Part shown: positions 1 to 9,337 of the stretch, in pieces | How the letters are laid out: each line of letters starts with the position of its first letter | Position numbering within the stretch: position 1 is the stretch's first letter | Origin: Candidatus Gastranaerophilales bacterium | GTDB lineage: Bacteria > Cyanobacteriota > Vampirovibrionia > Gastranaerophilales > Gastranaerophilaceae | Reading direction: 5' to 3' | Length of the DNA: 64,000 nucleotides | NCBI GenBank assembly: GCA_944323695.1 | Contig: CALUTI010000004.1 | Location: forward strand, 124,001-188,000 | The notes under the pieces: model-generated | The model's input: the letters and a program-made list of their open reading frames with translations, nothing else | What the model was told of the DNA's origin: nothing | Database searches by the model: none | Program-made: the position numbers and the translations under genes

Positions 1-319
1 AAACACAATCCATATCTCTGCATTCCGTAAACATAGACAAATTTTTCACATCAAAGACCTGCTCTTTTGCCATCATTAATTTGTAGCCGTTGATTAATAT
101 ATTTTTTGCCTTTTTGTATCTGGTTTCCAAAACTTTATCCTGATAATTACTTATCAGGGCCGGTATTGTAATTGCGGCAACAACACCAATTATACCGAGT
201 GTTATCAACACCTCGGCAAGAGTAAAACCATATACCGGAACTTCATAATACCGTTCAAACCCTTGAGGAGTGTAGTTTTTTAGATGCCCCCCCGTTGTCT
301 GAAAATTCAATTTTTTCAT
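1..319 (-). CDS. Type IV prepilin-like protein, 3' part cut by window edge
   Basis: The first 106 residues are visible on the minus strand; the rest lies outside the window. The start ATG is at 319, preceded by AAGGAGG. After about 30 leader residues comes the class III prepilin motif GFTLAEVLITLGIIGVVAA, which a prepilin peptidase would cut after the Gly, leaving an N-methylated Phe and a hydrophobic helix that enters a pilus or pseudopilus. The following segment (NGYKLMMAKEQ) resembles the second prepilin in this window at 29470-30183 (NGYRLMMAEEG), so they are paralogues. The leader is unusually long for this class. The pilus or secretion system served is unknown because no assembly genes are present nearby. 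Confidence 0.85.
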   Translation of the reverse strand, partial: MKKLNFQTTGGHLKNYTPQGFERYYEVPVYGFTLAEVLITLGIIGVVAAITIPALISNYQDKVLETRYKKAKNILINGYKLMMAKEQVFDVKNLSMFTECRDMDCV

Positions 320-385
320 GCGTCCTCCTTTTTTATTACATTTAATAATACCAATGCCGCCAGTTCATGTCAAGATATTAAAAAG

Positions 386-414
386 AAAGCGCCTCCGAAA
401 ACGGAGACGCTTTT
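386..414 (-). terminator. Rho-independent terminator of hppA
   Basis: Read on the minus strand, the arms AAAGCGTCTCCG and CGGAGGCGCTTT pair around a TTTT loop (one G-T pair), followed by CTTTTT. It lies about 20 bp after the hppA stop codon. Confidence 0.8.
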
Positions 415-434
415 AATTCTTTGCTGACTATCAA

Positions 435-2858
435 TTATTGTTTTGTAGTCGGGATTCTCATTCCGTAGAATGAACGAATTACGAAAATCAAAGCAATTAC
501 CAACAAAATCCAGCCCGCAATAGGTGCAATAGCTTTGAAAGATTCGCTGATAGCGATTTCCATAGCCAAAAGACCAAATAATGTTGTGAATTTGATAATC
601 GGGTTCATTGCAACTGAAGAAGTATCTTTGAAAGGATCACCCACAGTGTCGCCGACAACTGTTGCTTCGTGAAGCGGAGTGCCTTTTTCTTTCATATCAA
701 CTTCAACAATTTTCTTTGCGTTATCCCAGCATCCGCCGGCATTTGCCATAAATACTGCCTGGAACAAGCCAAATACGGCAATTGCAATCAGGTAGCTTAC
801 GAAAAATGCTACAGGATGTGAGTTTTCACCTGCAGGTGCTGAAAGACATGCAAGTGCTAACGCAAATGCAAACAATGAAATGAAGATATTTACCATACCT
901 TTTTGAGCATATTGTGTACAAATTTTTACAACTTCTTTAGAGTTTTGAACATTTGCACTTTTGCAATTTGCATCATCAAGCTTGATATTTTCTTTGATGT
1001 ATTCGGTTGCACGGTAAGCACCTGTTGTAACCGCCTGCATAGAAGCGCCGCTGAACCAGTAAATTACCGCACCGCCTGTCAAAAGACCAAGCAATGTGTA
1101 TGGATTTAACATATTCAGAATCATTTCAGGCTGGATGCCGAGTGTGTTTTGGATTACCAAAATCAATGAGAAAATCATTGTTGTGGCACCAACTACAGCA
1201 GTACCGATCAAAACAGGTTTTGAAGTTGCTTTGAAAGTATTACCTGCGCCGTCGTTTTCTTCCAAATATTGTTTTGCGTTTTCAAAATCAGGTTTGAAAC
1301 CGTAATCGCGTTCGATTTCTTCTGCAACGCCTTCTCTTTCTTCAATCAAAGAAAGTTCGTAAACTGATTGAGCGTTGTCGGTTACAGGACCGTAGCTGTC
1401 AACAGCAATTGTTACAGGTCCCATACCCAAGAAACCGAATGCTACAAGACCGAATGCAAATACTGATGAGTAAACCATAATATCTGCCGGTATAAATGTG
1501 CTTGCAAAATAAGCAATACCCATTAAAAGTACGATTACCATACCTATCCAGAAGGCAGAGAAGTTACCTGAAACAATACCTGAAAGGATTGTCAAAGATG
1601 CACCGCCTTCTTTTGAAGCTGTAACAACTTCTTCAGTGTGTTTAGCTTTAGGAGAAGTAAAGATTTTTGTAAATTCAGGGATTAAAGCAGCACCGAGTGT
1701 TCCGCAAGAAATAATACCTGAAAGAACAAGCCATAAGCTTCCGCCTAAAGGAGCCAATAACCAGTGGCTTACGCCGAAAGTCATTGCGATTGATAAAATT
1801 GAAGTCAGCCATACAAGGTTTGTCAAAGGCTGTTCAAAGTCGAATTTAGATGCTTTTTTAGCGTAAACTCCGTCGATAATATTGTTAATCCAATATGCAA
1901 CAACGGAAGTTACGATCATCAAGAATCTCATAGTGAATATCCAGGTTAAAAGCTGAACCTGATATTCAGGCATAACACCCAAAAGAATAAATGAAACAAG
2001 CGCAACACCTGTTACACCGTAAGTTTCAAAACCGTCAGCAGTCGGTCCGATTGAATCGCCTGCGTTGTCACCGGTACAATCTGCGATTACACCGGGGTTT
2101 CTCGGGTCATCTTCTTTAATACCGAATTGGATTTTCATCAAATCTGATCCGATATCAGCGATTTTTGTAAAGATACCGCCTGCCACACGAAGTGCAGATG
2201 CGCCCAAAGATTCACCGATAGCAAAACCGATAAAGCAAGCGCCTGCCAAATGTCCCGGTACAAACAACAGAATTGTAAGCATCAGGATTAACTCAACTGA
2301 AACAAGCAATACACCGATACTCATACCGGCTCTTAAAGGAATGTTCAAAATATTCAACGGATTTCCTTTAAGTGATGCAAATGCAGTTCTTGCGTTTGCA
2401 AGGGTGTTCATTCTGATACCGAACCATGCAACGCCGTAAGAACCTAAAATACCGATTACTGACCATGCTAAAATTGTCAATACACCGGATAACCCCATTT
2501 GCTGCAAGTAACCAAAGTAAAATGCAATACACAAACCGATTAACACTTCCAATACCAGCAGGAATTTACCTTGTTGAATAAGGTAAGTTTTGCAGGTTTC
2601 AAAAATTGTGTTGCCGATTTCTGCCATTGCAGTGTGGACTTGCAATTTCTTAATTCTCAAAAATTCGATAAATCCGAAAATACATCCGATTAAAGAAATC
2701 ACCATACCAATTAACAATAAGTTAAAACTGTCAGGTGACATCTGGTGGATACTCGGAACTACCAAATCAGCTTCTCCCGCAAAAGAGGGAGCAATGCCAA
2801 GCAATAATGCTGCAAACAATGCCATCATTGCTTTTGGACTGAATAACTTTTTAATCAT
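435..2858 (-). CDS. hppA: Membrane-bound H+-translocating pyrophosphatase
   Basis: The enzyme hydrolyses pyrophosphate and pumps cations across the inner membrane. It has about 807 residues and many membrane helices. Seen: EDDPRNP near residue 250 and DCTGDNAGDSIGPTADGF just after it, replacing the usual DxxGDNxGDCAGMGADLF; DSYGPVTDNA near 490; a C-terminal GDTVGDPFKDTSS motif. GNTFKA near residue 540 has Lys at the site which in this family marks K+-independent enzymes. The altered motif suggests the divergent, Na+-inhibited H+-pyrophosphatase clade described from Chlorobium and Cellulomonas (inference). Start: ATG at 2858 has GGAGG at 2864-2868; an in-frame GTG at 2870 would overlap that site, so it is rejected. 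Confidence 0.95.
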   Translation of the reverse strand: MIKKLFSPKAMMALFAALLLGIAPSFAGEADLVVPSIHQMSPDSFNLLLIGMVISLIGCIFGFIEFLRIKKLQVHTAMAEIGNTIFETCKTYLIQQGKFLLVLEVLIGLCIAFYFGYLQQMGLSGVLTILAWSVIGILGSYGVAWFGIRMNTLANARTAFASLKGNPLNILNIPLRAGMSIGVLLVSVELILMLTILLFVPGHLAGACFIGFAIGESLGASALRVAGGIFTKIADIGSDLMKIQFGIKEDDPRNPGVIADCTGDNAGDSIGPTADGFETYGVTGVALVSFILLGVMPEYQVQLLTWIFTMRFLMIVTSVVAYWINNIIDGVYAKKASKFDFEQPLTNLVWLTSILSIAMTFGVSHWLLAPLGGSLWLVLSGIISCGTLGAALIPEFTKIFTSPKAKHTEEVVTASKEGGASLTILSGIVSGNFSAFWIGMVIVLLMGIAYFASTFIPADIMVYSSVFAFGLVAFGFLGMGPVTIAVDSYGPVTDNAQSVYELSLIEEREGVAEEIERDYGFKPDFENAKQYLEENDGAGNTFKATSKPVLIGTAVVGATTMIFSLILVIQNTLGIQPEMILNMLNPYTLLGLLTGGAVIYWFSGASMQAVTTGAYRATEYIKENIKLDDANCKSANVQNSKEVVKICTQYAQKGMVNIFISLFAFALALACLSAPAGENSHPVAFFVSYLIAIAVFGLFQAVFMANAGGCWDNAKKIVEVDMKEKGTPLHEATVVGDTVGDPFKDTSSVAMNPIIKFTTLFGLLAMEIAISESFKAIAPIAGWILLVIALIFVIRSFYGMRIPTTKQ

Positions 2859-2893
2859 AATATCCTCCACTAAAAGTTACAATTTCCAGCCTA

Positions 2894-2921
2894 ATTATAA
2901 TCCAAACATTTTATTTGACAA
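2894..2921 (-). promoter_or_regulatory. Sigma70-type promoter of hppA
   Basis: Minus strand: TTGTCA (2921-2916), 16-bp spacer, TATAAT (2899-2894), about 36 bp upstream of the start codon. Confidence 0.6.
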
Positions 2922-3001
2922 GTTTGTTACATTTAATTTCATATAATCGCATCATGCATTAAATTTCGGATAATGACATAATAATAAAAAAGGAGGAACT
3001 T

Positions 3002-3184
3002 ATGGTAAGAATTATTTTAATCCTTGCGGTTTTATACGGAGCATGGTGGTGCTGGAACAACGTAGATTTCAATTCAATGATGAATAATGCGGCAAATACT
3101 GTTCAAAACGAAAAAACAATCAAGGCGGTAACTCAGGGGCGCCAAAACCGCGCACAGGATATTGATAACGCTTTAGGTAATTAA
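3002..3184 (+). CDS. Small single-pass membrane protein, unknown function
   Basis: A 60-residue protein with a strong ribosome site (AAAGGAGGAACTT then ATG). Residues 2-18 form one hydrophobic segment rich in Trp (YGAWWCW); the remainder is polar, Asn/Gln-rich and likely helical, ending ALGN. No family is recognised. It stands alone, divergent from hppA, and is followed by a hairpin repeat that may terminate it. The clear Shine-Dalgarno and protein-like composition argue for a real gene; the job is unknown. Confidence 0.65.
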   Translation: MVRIILILAVLYGAWWCWNNVDFNSMMNNAANTVQNEKTIKAVTQGRQNRAQDIDNALGN

Positions 3185-3212
3185 TAGTAGGTTGGGCATA
3201 CCTGCCCGACAG
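3185..3212. repeat. 28-bp dispersed hairpin repeat, copy 1
   Basis: Arms GTTGGGCA and TGCCCGAC around TACC. A second copy at 22504-22531 differs by one base (which makes its stem perfect). Both copies sit between convergently transcribed genes, so a role as bidirectional terminator or mRNA 3' end is plausible; there is no T-run. Confidence 0.75.
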
Positions 3213-3238
3213 GAAACGCCTAATCTTTTAGTATCTTA

Positions 3239-4111
3239 TCAATACAAATAAACATCTTCGAGGAGCTTAATTTCAAATTCGCTGCCTGCGGGGATAGAAA
3301 TTCTTCCGCCTTTGCTAAAAAGTCCGAAAAGCGGTGAGCCGACAAAGTTAACCGCATAAACAGCCACCCCCGCAACAACCGTAAACGGTGTTAGAATAAC
3401 CGTAAACGTGCCGTCTGCGAGTTTTGAAGTTGTACGCATCATTTTTTTGTAGAATTTCGTCCCCGGTTTTAGTGAATTAGCGGTGCCTTTCCAGTATTGT
3501 CTTTTACCTTTTATATTATTAAAGAAGATTTTTTTATGGTTAGCCTTGGTAATTTTCGCCTCAATTCCGACAGTTGAACCTTTATATACCATGCTGTCAA
3601 TCCCGATTACAATGAGCCCGCCGTTTCCTGACATCTGGGGTGTATGGGAATCGTAGACTTCGCCTTTAAAAACAGTTCCCTGCGGAATTGTTACATATCT
3701 TTGGGTAACAGCCTTTTGGGAAACAAAAGAAAGTCTTGCGCCGGTGCGGGTTGCATCAGACACTGCCTGCCGGGATCTGACAATAAATTTCGTACCTTTT
3801 TTAATTCTTATTGCAGTTGACTTATCAATTTTAGTAACGACAGGCTTTTTATCAGCCGGTTTTAAAGGCGGAAGATTGCCTATGGGTTTGGACTCCGGAA
3901 TATCCACGACCTCCAGAGGCGGCTTTTTCTCCGGTACAGTGGTCGGTTTAACCTCCGGAAGCGGCGGCAAAGACTCCAATTCAAGCTTTGACGGGTTGTA
4001 ATTTTTTCTGATATCTTCATCCACAGACAAATCTAACTCTAACGCCAAAACCGGCATCAGAGTTAAATTTATAGATATTAATACTGTTAAAATTTTATTT
4101 AAGTAATTCAT
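3239..4111 (-). CDS. Secreted or periplasmic protein with proline-rich N-terminus, unknown
   Basis: A 290-residue protein. Residues 1-23 form a signal peptide (hydrophobic core LTVLISINLTLMPVLA, cut probably near ALA-LELD). Residues about 35-90 are rich in Pro, Lys and Glu (PPLPEVKP, PEKKPPLE, PPLKPADKKP), a likely wall-spanning or disordered linker. The C-terminal part has beta-rich stretches (IPQGTVFKGEVYDS, ISIPAGSEFEIKLLEDVYLY) reminiscent of TrbI/FlgA-like or stalled-barrel modules, but I do not recognise the family. Its ATG overlaps the end of the upstream oxidoreductase gene by 17 bp, so both are probably cotranscribed; no functional link is evident. Confidence 0.7.
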   Translation of the reverse strand: MNYLNKILTVLISINLTLMPVLALELDLSVDEDIRKNYNPSKLELESLPPLPEVKPTTVPEKKPPLEVVDIPESKPIGNLPPLKPADKKPVVTKIDKSTAIRIKKGTKFIVRSRQAVSDATRTGARLSFVSQKAVTQRYVTIPQGTVFKGEVYDSHTPQMSGNGGLIVIGIDSMVYKGSTVGIEAKITKANHKKIFFNNIKGKRQYWKGTANSLKPGTKFYKKMMRTTSKLADGTFTVILTPFTVVAGVAVYAVNFVGSPLFGLFSKGGRISIPAGSEFEIKLLEDVYLY

Positions 4112-5465
4112 TTATGGCTTTAGCGGCTTTTTTGCCTGCTCCCATAGCGTTAATAGCGTTGGATTCCCCGACAGGTGCGACGTCGCCGCCCGCGTAAACC
4201 GTCGGGATATTGGTGCAGCGGGTTTCGCCGTCAACCGTAATATATCCGCGCTTATCCGTAATAATTTCCAAACCTTCGGCTTCTGCGGATTTTTGAATAA
4301 TAGGGTTTGGGCCTGTGCCGAGGGCGACAATTACGGTATCAAGCTCCATAACCTCTGTTTTGCCGGTTGCAACAGGGCGGCGGCGGCCGCTTTCGTCGGG
4401 TTCGCCAAGCTCCATAACCTCCAGTTCAACGGCTTTTACATAACCATCCTCACCCAAAATTTCTTTCGGTGCGTAAAGGAATTTAAAAATTATACCTTCT
4501 TCTTTTGCGTGTCTGATTTCTTCAAGACGGGCAGGAAGCTCTTTTTCAGTTCTGCGGTAGATTATATAAACCTCTTCAAAACCGACTCTTACAGCTGTTC
4601 TTGCGGCATCCATTGCAACGTTTCCGCCGCCGAACACAGCAACTTTTTTACCTACTTTTAAAGGCGTTGGAGAATCCTTTTGCCCTGCATGCATCAAGTT
4701 TACACGGGTTAAGAATTCATTTGCGGAAAATACCCCGTTTAAATTTTCACCCGGAACGTGAAGCATTTTAGGCAAACCTGCGCCGGAACAGATAAATATT
4801 GCGTCAAATCCGTCCTCTTTAAGCTGTTTTATGGTTATTGATTTACCGACAACAACATTGGTTTTGAATTCAACGCCCATAGTTTTGAGGTTTGTAATTT
4901 CTCTGTCCAAAACAGTTCTGGGAAGTCTAAATGGCGGGATACCGTATCTTAAAACACCGCCTAGTGCGTGAAGTGCTTCAAACACAACAACTTCATGTCC
5001 TGCTTTTCTTAAATCGGCAGCAGCAGTAATACCCGCACAGCCGGAACCTATAACGGCAACTTTTTTGCCTGAAGGTTTAATCTCCGGCATATCGGCTTTT
5101 GTATTATCTCCGACATATCTTTCAAGCGCGCCGATTGAAACGGGTTCACCCTTAATCCCCAGAATACAGTTGCCTTCGCATTGTCTTTCCTGAGGACAAA
5201 CCCTTCCGCATACTGACGGAAGCATACTTGTTTCGCGGATAATTTCTCCGGCTTTATCTAAATTTCCTTCTTTTAATTCGTGAATAAATTGAGGTATCTG
5301 AATATTAACGGGACAGCCTTGAACGCATTTAGGATTTTTGCAGTTCAAACATCTTGATGCCTCAAGTTTAACCTGCTCTTCAGTTAAATTGCTCTCTACA
5401 GGGTCAAAGTTATGACGTCTCTTAATTTTATCCTGCTCTGCAACTCTTTGTCTTTCTACAGCCAT
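4095..5465 (-). CDS. gltA: NADPH-dependent glutamate synthase-type FAD oxidoreductase
   Basis: A 456-residue protein. N-terminal Cys clusters (CLNCKNPKCVQGCP near 40-53; CGRVCPQERQCEGNC near 86-101) bind Fe-S. An FAD-binding GSGCAGITAA follows near 140, an NAD(P) site GGGNVAMDAARTA near 278, and a closing GGDVAPVGESNAINAMGAGKKAA. This is the GltD/GltA fold: electrons pass from NADPH via FAD and Fe-S to a partner. The same fold serves as NfnB, DsrL-like or standalone GltA; no large glutamate synthase or NfnA gene is nearby, so the exact reaction is uncertain. The start has GGGGGAG upstream. Note that gltA is also the citrate synthase symbol; that is not meant here. Confidence 0.85.
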   Translation of the reverse strand: MAVERQRVAEQDKIKRRHNFDPVESNLTEEQVKLEASRCLNCKNPKCVQGCPVNIQIPQFIHELKEGNLDKAGEIIRETSMLPSVCGRVCPQERQCEGNCILGIKGEPVSIGALERYVGDNTKADMPEIKPSGKKVAVIGSGCAGITAAADLRKAGHEVVVFEALHALGGVLRYGIPPFRLPRTVLDREITNLKTMGVEFKTNVVVGKSITIKQLKEDGFDAIFICSGAGLPKMLHVPGENLNGVFSANEFLTRVNLMHAGQKDSPTPLKVGKKVAVFGGGNVAMDAARTAVRVGFEEVYIIYRRTEKELPARLEEIRHAKEEGIIFKFLYAPKEILGEDGYVKAVELEVMELGEPDESGRRRPVATGKTEVMELDTVIVALGTGPNPIIQKSAEAEGLEIITDKRGYITVDGETRCTNIPTVYAGGDVAPVGESNAINAMGAGKKAAKAINELLK

Positions 5466-5548
5466 TTTTATCTCCCCCTTACATCAAGATATTTTATCAA
5501 TAAAAAATAACAATTGCAAATAATTTATGCTTGTTTTTTAATATTGTT

Positions 5549-7915
5549 ATGGATTGTGTATCAAAAAGTTTAAAATCTTTAGAATTTGATAAAGTGCTTG
5601 AGAAGTTGTCAGGCTTTGCAAAAACTTCCCAAAGCAAGGCACTGTGCCTTAATACAAAAATATTTGAGGCATCTGATGAGATTAAAAAACAGCTTGAATA
5701 CACAAAAGAAGCCAAAAGAATTCTTGATAACGCCACGGATATTCCGATAGAATTTATTGCGGATATTGAAAAAATCGAAAAAAATTCACTTGCAAGCTAC
5801 CTGAATGAGGAAGAATTAAACGATATTGCAAAAACCTTGCGCACCTCAAGGCTTGTGAAAAGATTTTTGACCGAAAACACAATGTCCGATACGTGTTTAT
5901 ATACCGTTTCAAGGGATTTAACAGTTGATAAAGAACTTGAGGATAAGATTTTTTCAACCTTTGACGAAGCTTTGAACATAAAGCCGGATGCAACACCGGA
6001 ACTTAAAGGGCTTTTTGCATCTCTAAGAGAAACTGAAAAAAATCTTAAGTCAAAAGTTAACGAATTAATGACCTCAACCGATTTTTCAAAGCATTTGCAG
6101 GAAAATATTTACACCACCCGCGATGACAGAATTGTTTTTCAGGTTATGGCATCATCAAAAAGCAAAGTCCCCGGAATTGTCCATGACGTTTCCGCCACAA
6201 ACAAAACTTTTTATATAGAGCCGGAACAAATTGTTCCGATTAATAACAAAATCCGCGAGGTTAAATCGAAAATTCATGCCGAATTGATAAAAATTCTCGT
6301 AGAACTTACAAACCTTGTTAAAATGCAGTTTAATGAGCTTAAATTATCAGAAAAACTGCTTGCGGAAATCGATTTTCACTTTGCAAAAGCGCGCTATGCC
6401 GTAAAACTTCAAGCAACAGAGCCCGAAATTATCGACAATAAAGAAGTAATTTTTGAGAACATGCGCCATCCGCTTTTAATCGGAGTTGTTGAAAATGTTG
6501 TCGCAAACAACTTTGAAATCGGAAAAGATTACAAATCCGTTATTATTACAGGCTCCAACACCGGCGGGAAAACTGTTACACTAAAGACCATAGGGCTTTT
6601 CCTGCTTATGGCAAAATCAGGCATATTCCTGCCTTGTACTAATGCAAAATTGTATCCGTTTAAAAATGTTTTTGCGGACATAGGCGATGCCCAGAGTATT
6701 CAGCAGAGCCTTTCAACATTTTCCGCGCACATGACAAATATCATTGAAATTGTCAACAATGCAGACAATGAAACCTTTATCCTTCTTGATGAAATCTGCG
6801 CGGGAACAGATCCTGTAGAGGGCGCCGTGCTTGCACAGGTAATTCTTGAAAATCTTGCACAAAAGGGTGCTTTTTCAATCGTCACAACCCACTACGGCGA
6901 ATTAAAATCTCTTGAATACGTAAATTCGTATTTCAAAAACGCCTCGGTGGAATTTGATACGGAAAGCCTTAAGCCTACCTACAAGCTTTTACTCGGGATT
7001 CCGGGCTTGAGCAACGCTATTGCAATTTCTTCCAACCTCGGTTTGGACAAAGATATTGTTGAAAAAGCCAAAAATATCCTCGTTTCCCAAAAAGATCCGT
7101 CAATCCTCGTCGTTGAAAAGCTTCAGGAAACCCAAATGCAGTTATCTAAAAATCTTGAGGAAGCAGAAGAATTAAAAGAAGCATCTCTTTCTGTTAAGCA
7201 GGAATATGAAGAAAGTTTAAGTAATATTAAGAAAGATAAAAAGAAAACAATAAAAAATATTAAGGACAAATTTGACCGCGAGCTTATGAGCGTAAAAGCA
7301 GAAATAAAGGACATTTTGGACGAACTCAGACGCGAGAAATCCGAAAAAATTGCCCGCCGTTCATACGCCCGACTTGCGAAACTGGAACAGGGCTTCCGCG
7401 GAAAACTAACAGAACACGACGAAAAACAGAAATACCTTGAAATTGACTGGGACAAAGTTCAGCCGAATGATAAAGTCATGCTCAAAGAGCTTCACCAGCC
7501 CGTTACAGTGCTTTCCAAACCCGACAAACACGGAAATGTCTTTGTGCAAATGGGTAATATTAAAACAAAAATTAAGACCGAAAAGCTCGCTGTGCTTGAC
7601 GAAAACTACAAAGAGCCGGTAAAAATTTACACACCGAGCAGCTTTGAAAAATTTGAGCTAAAACGCCTCAATATGTCGAATACACTTGACTTGAGAGGCT
7701 ACAGGGCAGAAGATGCGCTCGACAGCCTTGAATTTTACCTCGATAAAGCAAGCCTTGCAAACCTTTCGCCGGTTACAATTATTCACGGGCATGGTACAGG
7801 TGCCCTAAAATCAGCTGTACGGGATTTCCTGTCGACTTCGCCTTATGTTGCAAAGTTTCGACCGGGAGAAGATGCGGAAGGCGGAGATGGTGTCAGCATC
7901 GTTGATATCAATTAG
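5549..7915 (+). CDS. mutS2: MutS2 family ATPase with Smr domain
   Basis: MutS2 binds branched DNA and, in some bacteria, collided ribosomes (RqcU). About 788 residues: N-terminal core and lever, Walker A GSNTGGKT near 335, Walker B ILLDEICAGTDP near 412, H-loop VTTHYGELK near 447, a long Lys/Glu-rich coiled coil (about 510-640), and a C-terminal Smr nuclease-type domain with LDLRG (about 710) and HGHGTGAL. The mismatch-recognition domain of MutS1 is absent, as expected. The chosen ATG precedes DCVSKSLKSLEF; an upstream in-frame TTG at 5531 would add six residues. Neither start has a good Shine-Dalgarno. Confidence 0.95.
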   Translation: MDCVSKSLKSLEFDKVLEKLSGFAKTSQSKALCLNTKIFEASDEIKKQLEYTKEAKRILDNATDIPIEFIADIEKIEKNSLASYLNEEELNDIAKTLRTSRLVKRFLTENTMSDTCLYTVSRDLTVDKELEDKIFSTFDEALNIKPDATPELKGLFASLRETEKNLKSKVNELMTSTDFSKHLQENIYTTRDDRIVFQVMASSKSKVPGIVHDVSATNKTFYIEPEQIVPINNKIREVKSKIHAELIKILVELTNLVKMQFNELKLSEKLLAEIDFHFAKARYAVKLQATEPEIIDNKEVIFENMRHPLLIGVVENVVANNFEIGKDYKSVIITGSNTGGKTVTLKTIGLFLLMAKSGIFLPCTNAKLYPFKNVFADIGDAQSIQQSLSTFSAHMTNIIEIVNNADNETFILLDEICAGTDPVEGAVLAQVILENLAQKGAFSIVTTHYGELKSLEYVNSYFKNASVEFDTESLKPTYKLLLGIPGLSNAIAISSNLGLDKDIVEKAKNILVSQKDPSILVVEKLQETQMQLSKNLEEAEELKEASLSVKQEYEESLSNIKKDKKKTIKNIKDKFDRELMSVKAEIKDILDELRREKSEKIARRSYARLAKLEQGFRGKLTEHDEKQKYLEIDWDKVQPNDKVMLKELHQPVTVLSKPDKHGNVFVQMGNIKTKIKTEKLAVLDENYKEPVKIYTPSSFEKFELKRLNMSNTLDLRGYRAEDALDSLEFYLDKASLANLSPVTIIHGHGTGALKSAVRDFLSTSPYVAKFRPGEDAEGGDGVSIVDIN

Positions 7916-7920
7916 CATTT

Positions 7921-7949
7921 TTGCAAAAAAATAAATTGTGTGTTATGAT
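7921..7949 (+). promoter_or_regulatory. Promoter of the M20 peptidase gene
   Basis: TTGCAA (7921-7926), 17-bp spacer, TATGAT (7944-7949), directly after the mutS2 stop; the peptidase start follows 24 bp later with AAAGGGG as ribosome site. Confidence 0.6.
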
Positions 7950-7973
7950 AATTAATATAAAGGGGAATATCTT

Positions 7974-9137
7974 ATGGATATAAAAACATTACGAGAAGAA
8001 AACAAATTAATCGATCTATTTTGCAACTTAGCACAGATCCCTTCACCGTCACTTGGAGAAGAAAATTTAATCAACTGGATTGTTGATTACTGCAAAACAA
8101 ACAATATTAACTGTGAATTGGACAGTTACAAAAACATTCACATTAATATTGAGGCAACGGATCCTAAAAAACTTCCGCTGCTATTATCCGCACATATGGA
8201 TGTTATAGGAGATGATTCAGCCGTAAAAATATATATGGAAGATGATTTGATAAAGGCTGAAGGCAGAACTCTAGGAGCTGATGATAAAGCAGGAGTTGCA
8301 AATGCTTTGTATTTTGCAACGGAACTTGCAAATAACAAAGATTACAAACACGGCGGGCTGGAAATTGTATTTACCCGCGACGAAGAATCAGGTATGACCG
8401 GCATTAGAAATGTTGATTTTTCAAAATTAAAATCAAAATATGTTCTTGTACTCGACAGTGATTCTTTAGGACAACTTTTAACATCTGGTGCAAGTTATAC
8501 AAACGTAAAACTTGAATTAAATACATTTAAAGGCGGTCATTCAGGTATAGATATCGCAGACAAAACACGCGAAAATGCCGCAAAACTTATTGCGGATTTA
8601 GTAGCTGAATTCCCGCAGGGGGTATTCTATTCAGAAGAAGGAAAAGTAATAACTTCATGCAATATAGGCGGAATTTCAGCCGGCAAGCTTGATGTAACAA
8701 ATATTATTAATACCCATGGCGAAGCGACTTATTCAATAAGAAGTTCAAGCGTTGAAAAAGAAGAAGAATTAAAAAATCTAATGAAATTTTTGGTAGATGA
8801 CTTTAATAAAGAATACGCAGGAATTGCGCAGGCTCAAATAACCTTTAAAGAACACATGCCGGCATTTGAAAAAATTGAAGATGATTATATACCTTTGTTA
8901 TTTGAGGCTGTTGCTAAAAAGGAAGGAATTACTCCTGAAATTTCATCATTCCACGCAGGTGCAGAAACCCATATTTACGCAAACCGGACAAATGCCAATG
9001 GTGAAAAATTTGCGCCGTATCTTGTAGGACTTGCAACTGTTTGCAATATGCATTCGGAAAAAGAATATGTGGATTACAAAACAATGATTGACGGTCAAAG
9101 ACTTTTAAGGGCATTTTTTGCCGCTTATAATGCTTAA
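7974..9137 (+). CDS. M20 family metallopeptidase, PepT-like
   Basis: A 387-residue cytoplasmic dizinc aminopeptidase of the peptidase T-like group. Metal and catalytic residues are visible: His and Asp in SAHMDVIGDD (near 75), bridging Asp in LGADDKAG (near 104), Glu-Glu in FTRDEESGMTG (near 135), Asp in VLDSDS (near 160), and His in SSFHAGAETH (near 330). The segment GGHSGIDIADKTRENA belongs to the dimerisation/lid domain. Such enzymes trim small peptides; the true substrate (tripeptides or another amide) cannot be told from sequence. It has its own promoter and a strong terminator. Confidence 0.9.
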   Translation: MDIKTLREENKLIDLFCNLAQIPSPSLGEENLINWIVDYCKTNNINCELDSYKNIHINIEATDPKKLPLLLSAHMDVIGDDSAVKIYMEDDLIKAEGRTLGADDKAGVANALYFATELANNKDYKHGGLEIVFTRDEESGMTGIRNVDFSKLKSKYVLVLDSDSLGQLLTSGASYTNVKLELNTFKGGHSGIDIADKTRENAAKLIADLVAEFPQGVFYSEEGKVITSCNIGGISAGKLDVTNIINTHGEATYSIRSSSVEKEEELKNLMKFLVDDFNKEYAGIAQAQITFKEHMPAFEKIEDDYIPLLFEAVAKKEGITPEISSFHAGAETHIYANRTNANGEKFAPYLVGLATVCNMHSEKEYVDYKTMIDGQRLLRAFFAAYNA

Positions 9138-9140
9138 ATT

Positions 9141-9174
9141 AAAAAATCGGCTCCAACAAAGGAGCCGATTTTTT
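9141..9174. terminator. Bidirectional terminator
   Basis: Arms AAAAAATCGGCTCC and GGAGCCGATTTTTT around AACAAA. It serves the M20 gene on the plus strand and overlaps the stop codon of the convergent paralogue gene on the minus strand. Confidence 0.9.
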
Positions 9175-9337
9175 AAGAAAATGCTTTGAATGAACGTTCC
9201 GTATTCTTTTCGATAACGCTTTTAACTGATTCGTATTCGGTTTGAAGCGCATTGTGCTCGGTATCAAGTTTTTTCAAATCATTGTCGTACTTTTTGTCTT
9301 TTGATTCTATTTCTCTTAACTTCTGATTGTATTCCGC
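9173..9337 (-). repeat. C-terminal coding inverted repeat, arm A
   Basis: About 165 bp encoding the last 54 codons of paralogue A, repeated in opposite orientation at 12876-13040 with about five, mostly synonymous, differences. Confidence 0.85.

Noticed and set aside
2065-2439. Plus-strand ORF of 124 codons
   Set aside because: Lies fully antisense to hppA, has low-complexity mirror composition and no ribosome site.
2915-2947. TTGACA and TATAAT before the small gene at 3002
   Set aside because: The spacer is 21 bp, too long for a normal sigma70 promoter; the same region holds a better minus-strand promoter for hppA.
4095-5465. NfnB subunit of the electron-bifurcating NADH:ferredoxin transhydrogenase
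   Set aside because: Same fold, but no nfnA gene is adjacent; left as a stated alternative.
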